A program made the position numbers and the translations under genes. Positions 7,759 to 14,861 of a stretch of DNA of 28,587 nucleotides are shown here, in pieces. Position 1 is the stretch's first letter; each line of letters starts with the position of its first letter. This DNA comes from DAOTXL01 sp034434895 (GTDB lineage: Bacteria; Chloroflexota; Anaerolineae; JAAYZQ01): positions 1 to 28,587 of the forward strand of contig DAOTYI010000130.1 of NCBI GenBank assembly GCA_034434895.1, given 5' to 3'. Below the pieces are notes generated by a model, which did no database searches, was not told the DNA's origin, and saw nothing but the letters and a program-made list of their open reading frames with translations.

Positions 7759-8754
7759 CTACCAGAGGGTGACAATCGGCAGGTCACGCATCGTCACCAA
7801 CCCCGGCGCAGCCTCCACCACGCGGCGCACGGCGTTGACGGCGATGGCCACCGTGGCCAGGTCGCCGTTGGTGCCCTTGAGTTTGACCTCCAGGTCCGGC
7901 CTGCCTGTGATCCGGACCGTGTCGCCATCCTCCCCCGCTTCCAGGGCAGCCAGGAAGGTCAGGGTCATAAACTCCCCTTCCTCACTGTAACCCCGCGCCA
8001 CCTGCTTGAGGCCCATCACCTGGCCCGGCTGCACCGTAAAATAGTCGGTCTGCACCAGCCGGTCGGCTACCACCGGCTCCACGGATGATTCATAGTGGGT
8101 CAACCTCCTCCCCAGGGTGTGAAAGACCATGCCCACCGATTCCGGCAGCCCGACATGGCCCATGCGCCCGGTGGCCATCCTGGCCTGGAACTCCTGCACC
8201 GTCAGGCCCGAACCGATCTTGGCCTGGAACGGCCCGCGCCGGGTTGAAGCGTTGATCACCCGCGTCACCTCCACGCGGTCCACCCGCTGGCAGATGCCTG
8301 TCAGAAAGAGGGGGAGGGTGTCCATGATAAAGCCCGGATTGACGCCGGTGCCCAGCACACTCTTGCCGACACGCCGGGCGACGGTGTCAATCTCAGCCGC
8401 CTCCTGAGGATGGGCCAGCCAGGGGAACGACAGCTCCTCCGCCGTCGAAACGACATCCAACCCGGCTTCCAGGATCTCGATGATCTGGGCCTTGAACAGG
8501 TCAAAGTAGGAACTGGTGGTGTGGATGACGGCCTCGGCCTCCGTCCGCGCCAGGGCCTGAGCCAGCGTTTCGACCACCGGAAAGCCCAGAGGGCGACCCA
8601 GGCCGATGACCTGGCCCACATCCCGGCCAACTTTGGCCGGGTCCACATCTACTCCACCGACCAGCTCCAACCCCGCTCGCTCGGTGACGTGCCGTGCCAC
8701 GGCGCTGCCGATGGGACCAAGCCCGTATTGAATGACTCGAATTTTCTGTGACAT
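7759..8754 (-). CDS. NAD(P)-dependent amino acid dehydrogenase, DapB/diaminopentanoate dehydrogenase-like
   Basis: A 331-residue protein. The N-terminal Rossmann domain has the nucleotide motif YGLGPIGSAVARHV (about residues 10-23), then GGVDVDPAKVG and a strand-plus-TTSSY segment (AVIHTTSSYF), as in dihydrodipicolinate-reductase-like proteins. The central GTGVNPGFIMDTLP block is characteristic of 2,4-diaminopentanoate dehydrogenase-type members, which oxidise an amino group on a diamino acid. The ATG at 8754 is preceded by GGAGGA; a longer reading into the upstream gene is unlikely. It lies 46 bp after the aminotransferase gene on the same strand and is probably cotranscribed. The family is fairly sure and the substrate is unknown. 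Confidence 0.82.
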   Translation of the reverse strand: MSQKIRVIQYGLGPIGSAVARHVTERAGLELVGGVDVDPAKVGRDVGQVIGLGRPLGFPVVETLAQALARTEAEAVIHTTSSYFDLFKAQIIEILEAGLDVVSTAEELSFPWLAHPQEAAEIDTVARRVGKSVLGTGVNPGFIMDTLPLFLTGICQRVDRVEVTRVINASTRRGPFQAKIGSGLTVQEFQARMATGRMGHVGLPESVGMVFHTLGRRLTHYESSVEPVVADRLVQTDYFTVQPGQVMGLKQVARGYSEEGEFMTLTFLAALEAGEDGDTVRITGRPDLEVKLKGTNGDLATVAIAVNAVRRVVEAAPGLVTMRDLPIVTLW

Positions 8755-8800
8755 AGATTGTTCCTCCGTGATGAATAATTCTGCCCTGTCGGGCCTTTGA

Positions 8801-10201
8801 CTACAGGTACGGCTTGATGCGTCGCGCTGCCCGGCGGCAGGCTTCGCCCAGGAAGGCGAGATCCTCCTCGGTGTGGGCCGTGGACAGGCCGCCATGGCTG
8901 TGGAGCATGAACACCCCTTCCAGCAGCAAGGCCAGCTCCAACACCCGATGGCTCAGGGCGATGTCGCACCGGGTCGGATCGAACCAGTCTTCAGGCTGGC
9001 GAAGAGGGATCTTTTCATCAAAGGGAAAGTGGAGCATGAACATGGAACTGCCGGGCAGCACCTGGCTGTCATGGCCGGAGCAGTGGACATAGATGCCCTC
9101 TTCGGCAAAGGCTGACACCAGGGTCTGGCGGGCCTTCTCGCCCAGGTCGGCCAGGCGGGGATAGACCTCTGCCTCGTGAGCCACCAGATAATTCAGGATC
9201 GTTTTGGCGGCCAGCATCGAAGCCGGGTGAGCCGAGTAGGTTCCCCCGGAGAATTTGACCGGGGTGCCCCCGCTGCGGCCAACCAGGTTCATGATCTCCG
9301 CCCGTCCGGCCACGGCCGCCACCGGCATCCCGCCGCCGATGACCTTGCCAAAGGTGGCCAGGTCGGGTTGCACGCCGTATAGCGCCCCGGCGTTGCCGGC
9401 GCGGAAACGGAAGCCGGCGATCACCTCGTCGAGGATCAGGACCACGCCATATTGCTGCGTCAGCTCGCGGGCGGTGTGCAGGTATTCGCGGCTGGCCGGC
9501 ACAAAGCCACCGACCCCCAGGAACGGCTCCAGAATGAAACAGGCCAGCCGATCACCATACTGGCGAAAGTGGTCTCGCAACTGCTCCGGATCGTTGAAGC
9601 TGGTCACGATCACCTTATCGGTGACGGCCAGGGGGACGCCGGCGCTTTCGACCTGCTGAAAGCCCTGGCCGTCGTTGCGGTGGAACTCGATCCCTTTGAG
9701 TGCCCAGGGTTGGGCCCCATGCCAGCCGCCACCCACCTTGAGCACCCAGGTGCGGCCGGTGAACGCCCGGGCCAGCATGATCGAATACATCGTCGCCAGG
9801 GTGCCGCTGGTGGTAAAGCGCACCCGCTCGGCGCCGGTCTGGCGGCAGAGGATCTCCGCCACCTCGACCTGCAAACGGTCGGCAAAGCCGGTTTGCAGGC
9901 CGAACCCCCCTGCCAGGGCGTTGGCCAGCACCGAGGTGATGAGCGGCGGATTGTGCCCCAGGATGTTGGCCAGGTGTCCTTGCCAGAAATCCAGAAGCCG
10001 GTGTCCATCCTCGTCCTGGAGCCAGGCCCCCTGAGCGGAAACGATCCGGGGCGGGAACGGCCGGATGAGACGCAGAGTATGGCTGCCACCATCCACCATG
10101 AACCTGAGCGCCTCCTGCTGCAATGCGCCAGACCGGGGTGCGTGGCGAGCATAAGCCTCCTCCAGGGTTGCCAGCAGCCGGCTGTAATCTCTCGTCTTCA
10201 T
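8801..10201 (-). CDS. Class III PLP-dependent aminotransferase (GSA-aminomutase-like)
   Basis: A 466-residue fold-type I PLP enzyme of aminotransferase class III. Visible sites are the N-terminal LQDEDGHRLLDFWQG region, the cofactor Asp in LILDEV (D258) and the Schiff-base lysine in TFGKVIGGGMP (K286). FTTSGTLATMYSIMLARAF resembles the serine/threonine-rich phosphate-binding segment of glutamate-1-semialdehyde aminomutases. However, the long N-terminal arm and the diamino-acid-type dehydrogenase next door argue for a catabolic or diamino acid role rather than heme synthesis. The start is ATG at 10201 with GGGAGGAATTC upstream. It is first gene of a two-gene operon with a promoter at 10290-10318. 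Confidence 0.85.
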   Translation of the reverse strand: MKTRDYSRLLATLEEAYARHAPRSGALQQEALRFMVDGGSHTLRLIRPFPPRIVSAQGAWLQDEDGHRLLDFWQGHLANILGHNPPLITSVLANALAGGFGLQTGFADRLQVEVAEILCRQTGAERVRFTTSGTLATMYSIMLARAFTGRTWVLKVGGGWHGAQPWALKGIEFHRNDGQGFQQVESAGVPLAVTDKVIVTSFNDPEQLRDHFRQYGDRLACFILEPFLGVGGFVPASREYLHTARELTQQYGVVLILDEVIAGFRFRAGNAGALYGVQPDLATFGKVIGGGMPVAAVAGRAEIMNLVGRSGGTPVKFSGGTYSAHPASMLAAKTILNYLVAHEAEVYPRLADLGEKARQTLVSAFAEEGIYVHCSGHDSQVLPGSSMFMLHFPFDEKIPLRQPEDWFDPTRCDIALSHRVLELALLLEGVFMLHSHGGLSTAHTEEDLAFLGEACRRAARRIKPYL

Positions 10202-10289
10202 GAATTCCTCCCTGATGTGTCGCCTGTTTTGGGGTCAGATACCAGAGGGATCGGGGTAGAACGGCTGGCCCTCCCTCGCACCAAAGCGT

Positions 10290-10318
10290 ATTGTAGCCCA
10301 ATTTGGACAGGAACGCAA
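10290..10318 (-). promoter_or_regulatory. Promoter of aminotransferase operon
   Basis: On the minus strand TTGCGT (-35, 10313-10318), 17 bp and TACAAT (-10, 10290-10295). The start near 10283 leaves a leader of about 80 nt. The 308-bp divergent region holds this promoter and two mreB promoters, with no gene. Confidence 0.7.
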
Positions 10319-10356
10319 AGACACAACCTGGGTTGTCCCCACGATTTCACCCCTGT

Positions 10357-10385
10357 TTGCCGCCTGCTGACTTTTCAGGTATAAT
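10357..10385 (+). promoter_or_regulatory. Upstream mreB promoter (P1)
   Basis: TTGCCG (10357-10362), 17 bp and a consensus TATAAT (10380-10385) face mreB. It is the first of two tandem promoters. Confidence 0.65.
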
Positions 10386-10418
10386 GAGTCCTGTTCGATC
10401 ATCCGTGTCCTGTTGGGC

Positions 10419-10446
10419 TTGTCATTCGGCCCGTTTGTGATATAAT
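10419..10446 (+). promoter_or_regulatory. Downstream mreB promoter (P2)
   Basis: TTGTCA (10419-10424), 16 bp and TATAAT (10441-10446) preceded by TG-n, an extended -10. The predicted start near 10453 gives a leader of about 57 nt. This is among the best promoters in the window. Confidence 0.8.
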
Positions 10447-10509
10447 GAAATTTATACGCCGCCGGCCTGGCTGTAGCCCCGGCGGTAGCTTACGGGAGAG
10501 GGTTGTTCT

Positions 10510-11571
10510 GTGTTTAGTCCGTTAAACTTTATCCTGGGGCTCTTTTCGCTGGACATCGGCATTGACCTGGGCACCGCCACCACTCTGGTCAATGTGCGGG
10601 GCAAGGGGATTGTCATCAACGAGCCCTCGGTGGTCGCCATTGACAAAAAGAGCAAGAAGGTGCTGGCCATCGGCCTGGATGCCAAAGAGATGGTGGGGCG
10701 CACCCCGGCCAGCATCGTGGCCATCCGCCCCCTGCGCGACGGGGTGATCAGCGATTTTGATGTCACCGAGCGGATGCTGCACTATTTTATCAAGAAGGTC
10801 CATGACCAGGCGCTGCTGCCGGTACCCCGGCCCCGCGTGGTGGTCGGCATCCCCTCCGGCGTGACCGAGGTCGAAAAACGGGCCGTCCACGACGCAGCCC
10901 TGTCGGCCGGGGCACGCGAAGCCTATCTGATCGAGGAACCGATGGCTGCCGCCATCGGCGCCGGGTTGCCCATCACCGAGTCGCTGGGCAGTATGATCGT
11001 GGACATTGGCGGGGGGACGACCGAGGTGGCGGTCATTGCCCTGGGCGGCATCGTCGTCAGCCGCAGCATCCGCGTGGCCGGCGATGAGATGGACGAGGAC
11101 ATTATCCAGTATGCCCGGCAGAAATACAACCTGCTCATCGGCGAGCGGATGGCCGAGCGGGTCAAGATCACCATCGGCTCGGCCTATCCCCTGCCCCAGG
11201 AGCAGACGATGACCCTCAAGGGGCGGAATCTGATCAGCGGCCTGCCCGAGTCCATCGAAGTCAGCAGCGTCGAGATCCGCGAGGCCCTGGCCAACTCGGT
11301 CAATATTATCGTGGACACGGTGCGCGATGCCCTGGACGACACCCCTCCCGAACTGGTGGCCGACCTGATGGAACAGGGGATTGTCCTGGCCGGCGGCGGC
11401 GCTTTGTTGCAGGGCCTGGACGAACGACTCTCGGAGGAAACCAAGATGCGGGTCTATGTGGCCGATGATGCCATGACCTGCGTGGCCCGTGGGGCGGGCA
11501 AAGTGCTGGAAGACCTGGACCGCCTGCACAAGGTGTTGACCAGCCTGCAACGGGGCAGCACTGCCCACTAG
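10510..11571 (+). CDS. mreB: Rod-shape determining protein MreB
   Basis: A 353-residue actin-like ATPase of normal MreB length. Hallmarks are phosphate-1 loop DIGIDLGTATTLV, the central VVGIPSGVTEVEKRAV, phosphate-2 MIVDIGGGTTEVAVIALGG and the adenosine motif GIVLAGGGALLQGLD. The N-terminal FSPLNFILGLF segment precedes the domain and may act as a membrane-binding element. MreB filaments position the elongation machinery (MreC, MreD, PBP2, RodA), all encoded downstream. Start GTG at 10510 follows GGAGAGGG with eight-base spacing. It is driven by two tandem promoters. Unlike most mre operons, the next gene is a DNA methyltransferase and not mreC. Confidence 0.97.
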   Translation: MFSPLNFILGLFSLDIGIDLGTATTLVNVRGKGIVINEPSVVAIDKKSKKVLAIGLDAKEMVGRTPASIVAIRPLRDGVISDFDVTERMLHYFIKKVHDQALLPVPRPRVVVGIPSGVTEVEKRAVHDAALSAGAREAYLIEEPMAAAIGAGLPITESLGSMIVDIGGGTTEVAVIALGGIVVSRSIRVAGDEMDEDIIQYARQKYNLLIGERMAERVKITIGSAYPLPQEQTMTLKGRNLISGLPESIEVSSVEIREALANSVNIIVDTVRDALDDTPPELVADLMEQGIVLAGGGALLQGLDERLSEETKMRVYVADDAMTCVARGAGKVLEDLDRLHKVLTSLQRGSTAH

Positions 11572-11573
11572 CA

Positions 11574-11595
11574 GGGCAACTGCGAGCAGTTGCCC
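11574..11595. repeat. Palindrome just after mreB
   Basis: GGGCAACTGC (11574-11583) and GCAGTTGCCC (11586-11595) form a near-continuous 10-bp palindrome starting three bases after the mreB stop. No U run follows. It may end or stabilise mreB mRNA, or mark the left edge of the inserted restriction-modification block. Confidence 0.6.
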
Positions 11596-11702
11596 TACAG
11601 TTAGGGCGTTAGCCTGCCTGATACGTTCCATGTAAGTGGAGTGACGCCATGTGCAACCCCAATTCATGACAGGACTTTGCATTTGGAATAGCAGGTAGGG
11701 GT

Positions 11703-12692
11703 ATGGGTGCATTGCCCTTGTTTCGTTCTATAAAGCCTATTGAAAAGAGCTTCAGACCAGAGGCTGAGATCGTTGTCTTTTCCGGAGATGTTATTGATTT
11801 CCTTGCCCAGGTCCCGGATAATTCGGTCGCCCTCATTGTGACTTCTCCACCTTATAACTTAGGTAAAGAGTATGAGAATCGTGTCTCAATTGAACAATAT
11901 TTGCAAACACAGGCTCAGATTATTGCTCAACTCCATCGGATTCTACGAGAAGATGGCAGCATTTGTTGGCAGGTAGGCAACTTTGTTGAAGATGGAGAAG
12001 TTTATCCTCTCGATATTCTCTATTATCCAATTTTCAAAGAACTCAGGATGAAGTTGCGCAATCGGATTATCTGGAAATTTGGGCATGGATTACACGCCTC
12101 GAGACGATTTTCAGGTCGTTATGAAACGATCCTCTGGTTTACAAAATCTGACCGCTACATCTTCAATCTTGATTCAGTTCGTGTACCGGCAAAGTACCCT
12201 GGCAAACGTCACTTCAAGGGGCCGCATAAAGGAAAGCCTTCAGGCAACCCTTTAGGGAAAAATCCCTCTGATGTATGGGAAATCGTGGTTCAAGATTGGG
12301 AAGAGTTGGTGTGGGATATTCCTAATGTAAAATCCAATCATCCTGAAAAGACAATTCACCCGTGCCAATTCCCTATCGAGCTAGTCGAGCGTTGCGTGCT
12401 TGCCCTCACAAATGAAAATGACTGGGTTTTTGATCCCTATATGGGTGTGGGTTCGGCCCTGATTGCGGCTGTGATGCATAACAGACGAGCAATGGGGTGC
12501 GAGAAAGAATCAGAGTATGTAGAGATAGCCTGCCAACGTCTTTTAGATTATTTCAATGGCACGCTTCGTTATCGCCCCATAGGAAAACCGGTCTACCAAC
12601 CCACAGGCAAAGAAAAAGTGTCTCAAATTCCTGAAGAGTGGCGCGAGACTTCTCAGGCACGGCTTTTGGAAGAGCAAAGTGAATACAAATGA
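11703..12692 (+). CDS. Type II DNA methyltransferase, beta class, likely N4-cytosine
   Basis: A 329-residue site-specific DNA methylase. Motif IV TSPPY lies near the N-terminus (residues 47-51) and the AdoMet-binding motif FDPYMGVGS lies near the C-terminus (243-251), the order of class beta enzymes. TSPPY rather than DPPY favours N4-cytosine methylation. Other matches are WQVGNFVEDGEVYPLD and HPCQFPIELVERCV. The DNA is clearly AT-richer than its neighbours and uses different codons, a sign of transfer. Its TGA overlaps the ATG of the endonuclease remnant (ATGA). The reading frame is intact, so the protein may still methylate the genome. Its recognition site is unknown; a BglII-type partner hints at a GATC-centred site. 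Confidence 0.9.
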   Translation: MGALPLFRSIKPIEKSFRPEAEIVVFSGDVIDFLAQVPDNSVALIVTSPPYNLGKEYENRVSIEQYLQTQAQIIAQLHRILREDGSICWQVGNFVEDGEVYPLDILYYPIFKELRMKLRNRIIWKFGHGLHASRRFSGRYETILWFTKSDRYIFNLDSVRVPAKYPGKRHFKGPHKGKPSGNPLGKNPSDVWEIVVQDWEELVWDIPNVKSNHPEKTIHPCQFPIELVERCVLALTNENDWVFDPYMGVGSALIAAVMHNRRAMGCEKESEYVEIACQRLLDYFNGTLRYRPIGKPVYQPTGKEKVSQIPEEWRETSQARLLEEQSEYK

Positions 12693-13257
12693 TCATCGCT
12701 GGAATCTACTCTTTCAACAACGGTGAAGACGTTATCCGCTCTCAATATCCAGCCGAACTTGGAGAAGTAGAACAGGTTATCGCGGCTGTTGACAGCACAC
12801 AATGTAGAACCAAAACCAGCCGAGAAAAGACAATGCCTGGTAGAACCCTGTACAGTCCACGAGCATTGAACAGGGCTTTTACGAGAGTTCGAACGACGCG
12901 GGTGGGAAAAATACAAGGTGCGATGCGATTATCCAACCTACTACTATGTACGCGGCTTTGTCCCAAATAGTTCACCAAAAGGGGCTTTCCGCGAGATGGA
13001 TTTCCTCAAAAACCGTGTGGGGGTGGAAGTTCAATTTGGCAAGTATGCTTTTATGGTCTACAACGTCTGTGCCAAGATGACCATCTTTCACAAGTTGGGA
13101 GTGATAGATGTGGGAATTGAGATCGTGCCGATCAAACTTTTTGCGGAAGAGATGTCAACAGGGATCTCATATTTCGAGCAGTTTGTCTGGGATTTGGAAC
13201 ATCGCGGAGTCGCCGGATATAGATATACCTGTGTTGGTGCTGGGAGTGGCAACTTGA
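12689..13257 (+). pseudogene. Frameshifted BglII/BstYI-type restriction endonuclease
   Basis: Three frames together encode a protein of about 189 residues. Frame 2 (from 12689) gives MIIAGIYSFNNGED through ALNRAF. Frame 3 (from about 12885) gives EFERRGWEKYK through DLEHRGVA. Frame 1 (from 13216) gives DIDIPVLVLGVAT and a stop at 13255-13257. The middle carries MDF, then EVQF. The spacing Asp-x8-Glu-x-Gln matches the BglII active site (D84, E93, Q95) and the BstYI type. The first shift fits loss of one GA from an AGAGAG run (now AGAG, 12884-12887). The second fits one extra G at 13215. The gene starts inside the methyltransferase stop. It is probably inactive unless the shifts are sequencing errors. 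Confidence 0.85.
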
Positions 13258-13264
13258 AGACATG

Positions 13265-13312
13265 CGCTTCACCTGACACCTCTCCGCTGCACTTCGCGGC
13301 ACAGGTGAAGCG
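13265..13312. repeat. Palindromic element between endonuclease remnant and mreC
   Basis: An 11-bp perfect inverted repeat (CGCTTCACCTG at 13265-13275, CAGGTGAAGCG at 13302-13312) encloses a second small stem (CCGC/GCGG). It begins eight bases after the remnant's stop and could end that transcript or mark the right edge of the inserted block. No U run is present. Confidence 0.6.
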
Positions 13313-13370
13313 TAAACTGTTCGGCGGCAAACCGGGAGCCGGGGACGCCGAACCGGGTTGGACCTGAGCG

Positions 13371-14204
13371 ATGAGCCGCCAGCGCCTGGAACGATATCTG
13401 CCTGTTGTCCTGATCCTGCTCGCGGTGATCGGCTTTGTGCTGCACCGCACCGGCCTGCTCCTGCCGGTCGAAGGGCTGCTGATTCGGGTGACTGTGCCGG
13501 TGCAGGAGGGGGCCAGCCGGGTCGTCGCCCGGTTCCAACAGCTCAGGCAGACGATCCACGACCTGCGCGATCTGCGTCAGCGCAACCAGGCGTTGGAAGC
13601 CGAGAACGCCCGGCTTTTGCTGGAAAATATCCGTCTGAAGGAGGTCGAAACCGAAGCCAGCCTGTGCGGCGATCTGCTGAACTTTGCCCAGACCCGTCCC
13701 TCCTTTGACCTCCAGGGAGCCCATGTGGTGGGCCGGGTTATCGGCCGGGACCCCAGCAACCTGCAGCGCTATATCACCCTCGACGTGGGACGGGAAGCAG
13801 GCATCGCCCGCAATATGCCGGTGGTCACCGGGCGGGGGTTGGTGGGGCGGATCATCGAAGTCGGCGATCACTGGTCCAGGGTGCTGCTGATCACCGACGT
13901 GAGCAGCACGGTCAATGCCCTGACCCAGAGCACGCGGGCCAGTGGGCTGGTTCAGGGTCAGGCCGACGGCTCTCTGGTGATGCGCAACATCCCGCAGGGG
14001 GATACCGTCAGCGTCGGGGATACGGTCTTTACCTCTGGCCTGGGGGGAAATTTCCCCCGCCAGATTCTGATCGGACAGATTACAGAGGTGCAGCGCAACG
14101 ACTATGAGCTATACCAGAGTGCCACCATCTGGCCCACGGTGGACTTTGATCGGCTGGAAATGGTCCTGATCGTGACCGATTTTCAGCCTATCGAGAACCA
14201 ATAA
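13371..14204 (+). CDS. mreC: Rod-shape determining protein MreC
   Basis: A 277-residue MreC of usual length. It has a short basic N-terminus, one membrane helix (about residues 10-28), a coiled coil (about 45-85: RFQQLRQTIHDLRDLRQRNQ onward) and then the beta-rich domain with VVGRVIGRDPSN, YITLDVGREAGIARNMPVV and VFTSGLGGNFPRQILIGQI. MreC sits outside the membrane and links MreB and MreD to PBP2. ATG at 13371 has only a weak ribosome-binding site. No convincing promoter was found directly upstream, so expression may depend on read-through from the mreB or methyltransferase region. Confidence 0.95.
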   Translation: MSRQRLERYLPVVLILLAVIGFVLHRTGLLLPVEGLLIRVTVPVQEGASRVVARFQQLRQTIHDLRDLRQRNQALEAENARLLLENIRLKEVETEASLCGDLLNFAQTRPSFDLQGAHVVGRVIGRDPSNLQRYITLDVGREAGIARNMPVVTGRGLVGRIIEVGDHWSRVLLITDVSSTVNALTQSTRASGLVQGQADGSLVMRNIPQGDTVSVGDTVFTSGLGGNFPRQILIGQITEVQRNDYELYQSATIWPTVDFDRLEMVLIVTDFQPIENQ

Positions 14205-14211
14205 CCGATCA

Positions 14212-14328
14212 CTCAGAGCCAGTCTGAAAACCACCAAGGACACGAAGGACACAAAGAATTTGTGTCAATTTCCTCTCATTTCTTTGTCCTGTGCGCCTTT
14301 GTGGTAGACTTTTCAGACAGGCTCTCAG
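14212..14328. repeat. MITE-like inverted-repeat element, copy A (between mreC and mreD)
   Basis: Terminal inverted repeats of 19 bp with two mismatches (14212-14230 and 14310-14328) read CTCAGAGCCAGTCTGAAAA inward. Inside them are imperfectly complementary arms rich in ACCAAGGACACGAAGGACAC on the left and CCTTTGTGGT on the right. No coding capacity is apparent. The ends are shared with the element at 24147-24264 and the solo end at 26280-26296. Confidence 0.75.
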
Positions 14329-14360
14329 ACCTGATCGCTACTCAGGGTCAATCGTGCAGG

Positions 14361-14861
14361 ATGTCTCTCTACCTGGTCGTGCCGCTGCTGGGGATCGTAG
14401 CCCTGATCCAGGCCACCCTGATGCCCCATCTGGCTGTCCGAGGGGTGTTCCCCGACCTGCCGGTGCTGGTGGTGGTCAGTTGGAGCCTGTTGCGGGGCTC
14501 CGGGGAGGGGGTGGTCTGGGGGTTCATCGCCGGCGTCGCGGTGGACCTGTTTTCGGCAGCGCCATTTGGGGCGGCCACCCTGGGGCTGATCGCGGTCGGT
14601 TTTGTGTGGGGTTTGGGGAAAGCAGCGGCCTTTCGGGCCCACCTGGCCCTGCCCTTGCTGGCCACCTTTCTGGCAACGGTTCTCTACGACCTGATCTTTT
14701 TGCTCGTCGTGCAGGTTGCAGGTGGAGCGGTTGTCTGGCTGGGCAGCCTGTTCCGAACGATCTTGCCTTCGGCGGTTCTGAACGCGCTGCTCACGCCCCC
14801 GGTCTTGATCGGGATGCGTTGGTTGCATCTTCGCCTGAGCCATGAAGAGATGGAGTGGTGA
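14361..14861 (+). CDS. mreD: Rod-shape determining protein MreD
   Basis: A 166-residue membrane protein with about five helices. It matches MreD by length, hydrophobic pattern and place. Typical signs are the acidic/proline PDLPVLVVVSWSLLRG after helix 1 and GFIAGVAVDLFSAAPFGAATLGLIAVG in the middle. It is part of the elongasome in the cytoplasmic membrane. I start at the ATG at 14361 because an in-frame upstream extension would lie inside the repeat element. The ribosome-binding site is weak. Its 3' end overlaps mrdA by 20 bp. Confidence 0.9.
   Translation: MSLYLVVPLLGIVALIQATLMPHLAVRGVFPDLPVLVVVSWSLLRGSGEGVVWGFIAGVAVDLFSAAPFGAATLGLIAVGFVWGLGKAAAFRAHLALPLLATFLATVLYDLIFLLVVQVAGGAVVWLGSLFRTILPSAVLNALLTPPVLIGMRWLHLRLSHEEMEW

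Noticed and set aside
10522..11712. Long minus-strand open frame opposite mreB
   Set aside because: mreB is unmistakable on the plus strand. The antisense frame shows no domain and only shadow composition.
13088..13871. Minus-strand open frames across the start of mreC and the endonuclease remnant
   Set aside because: They are shadows. The plus-strand mreC and the three-frame BglII-type reading explain this region better.
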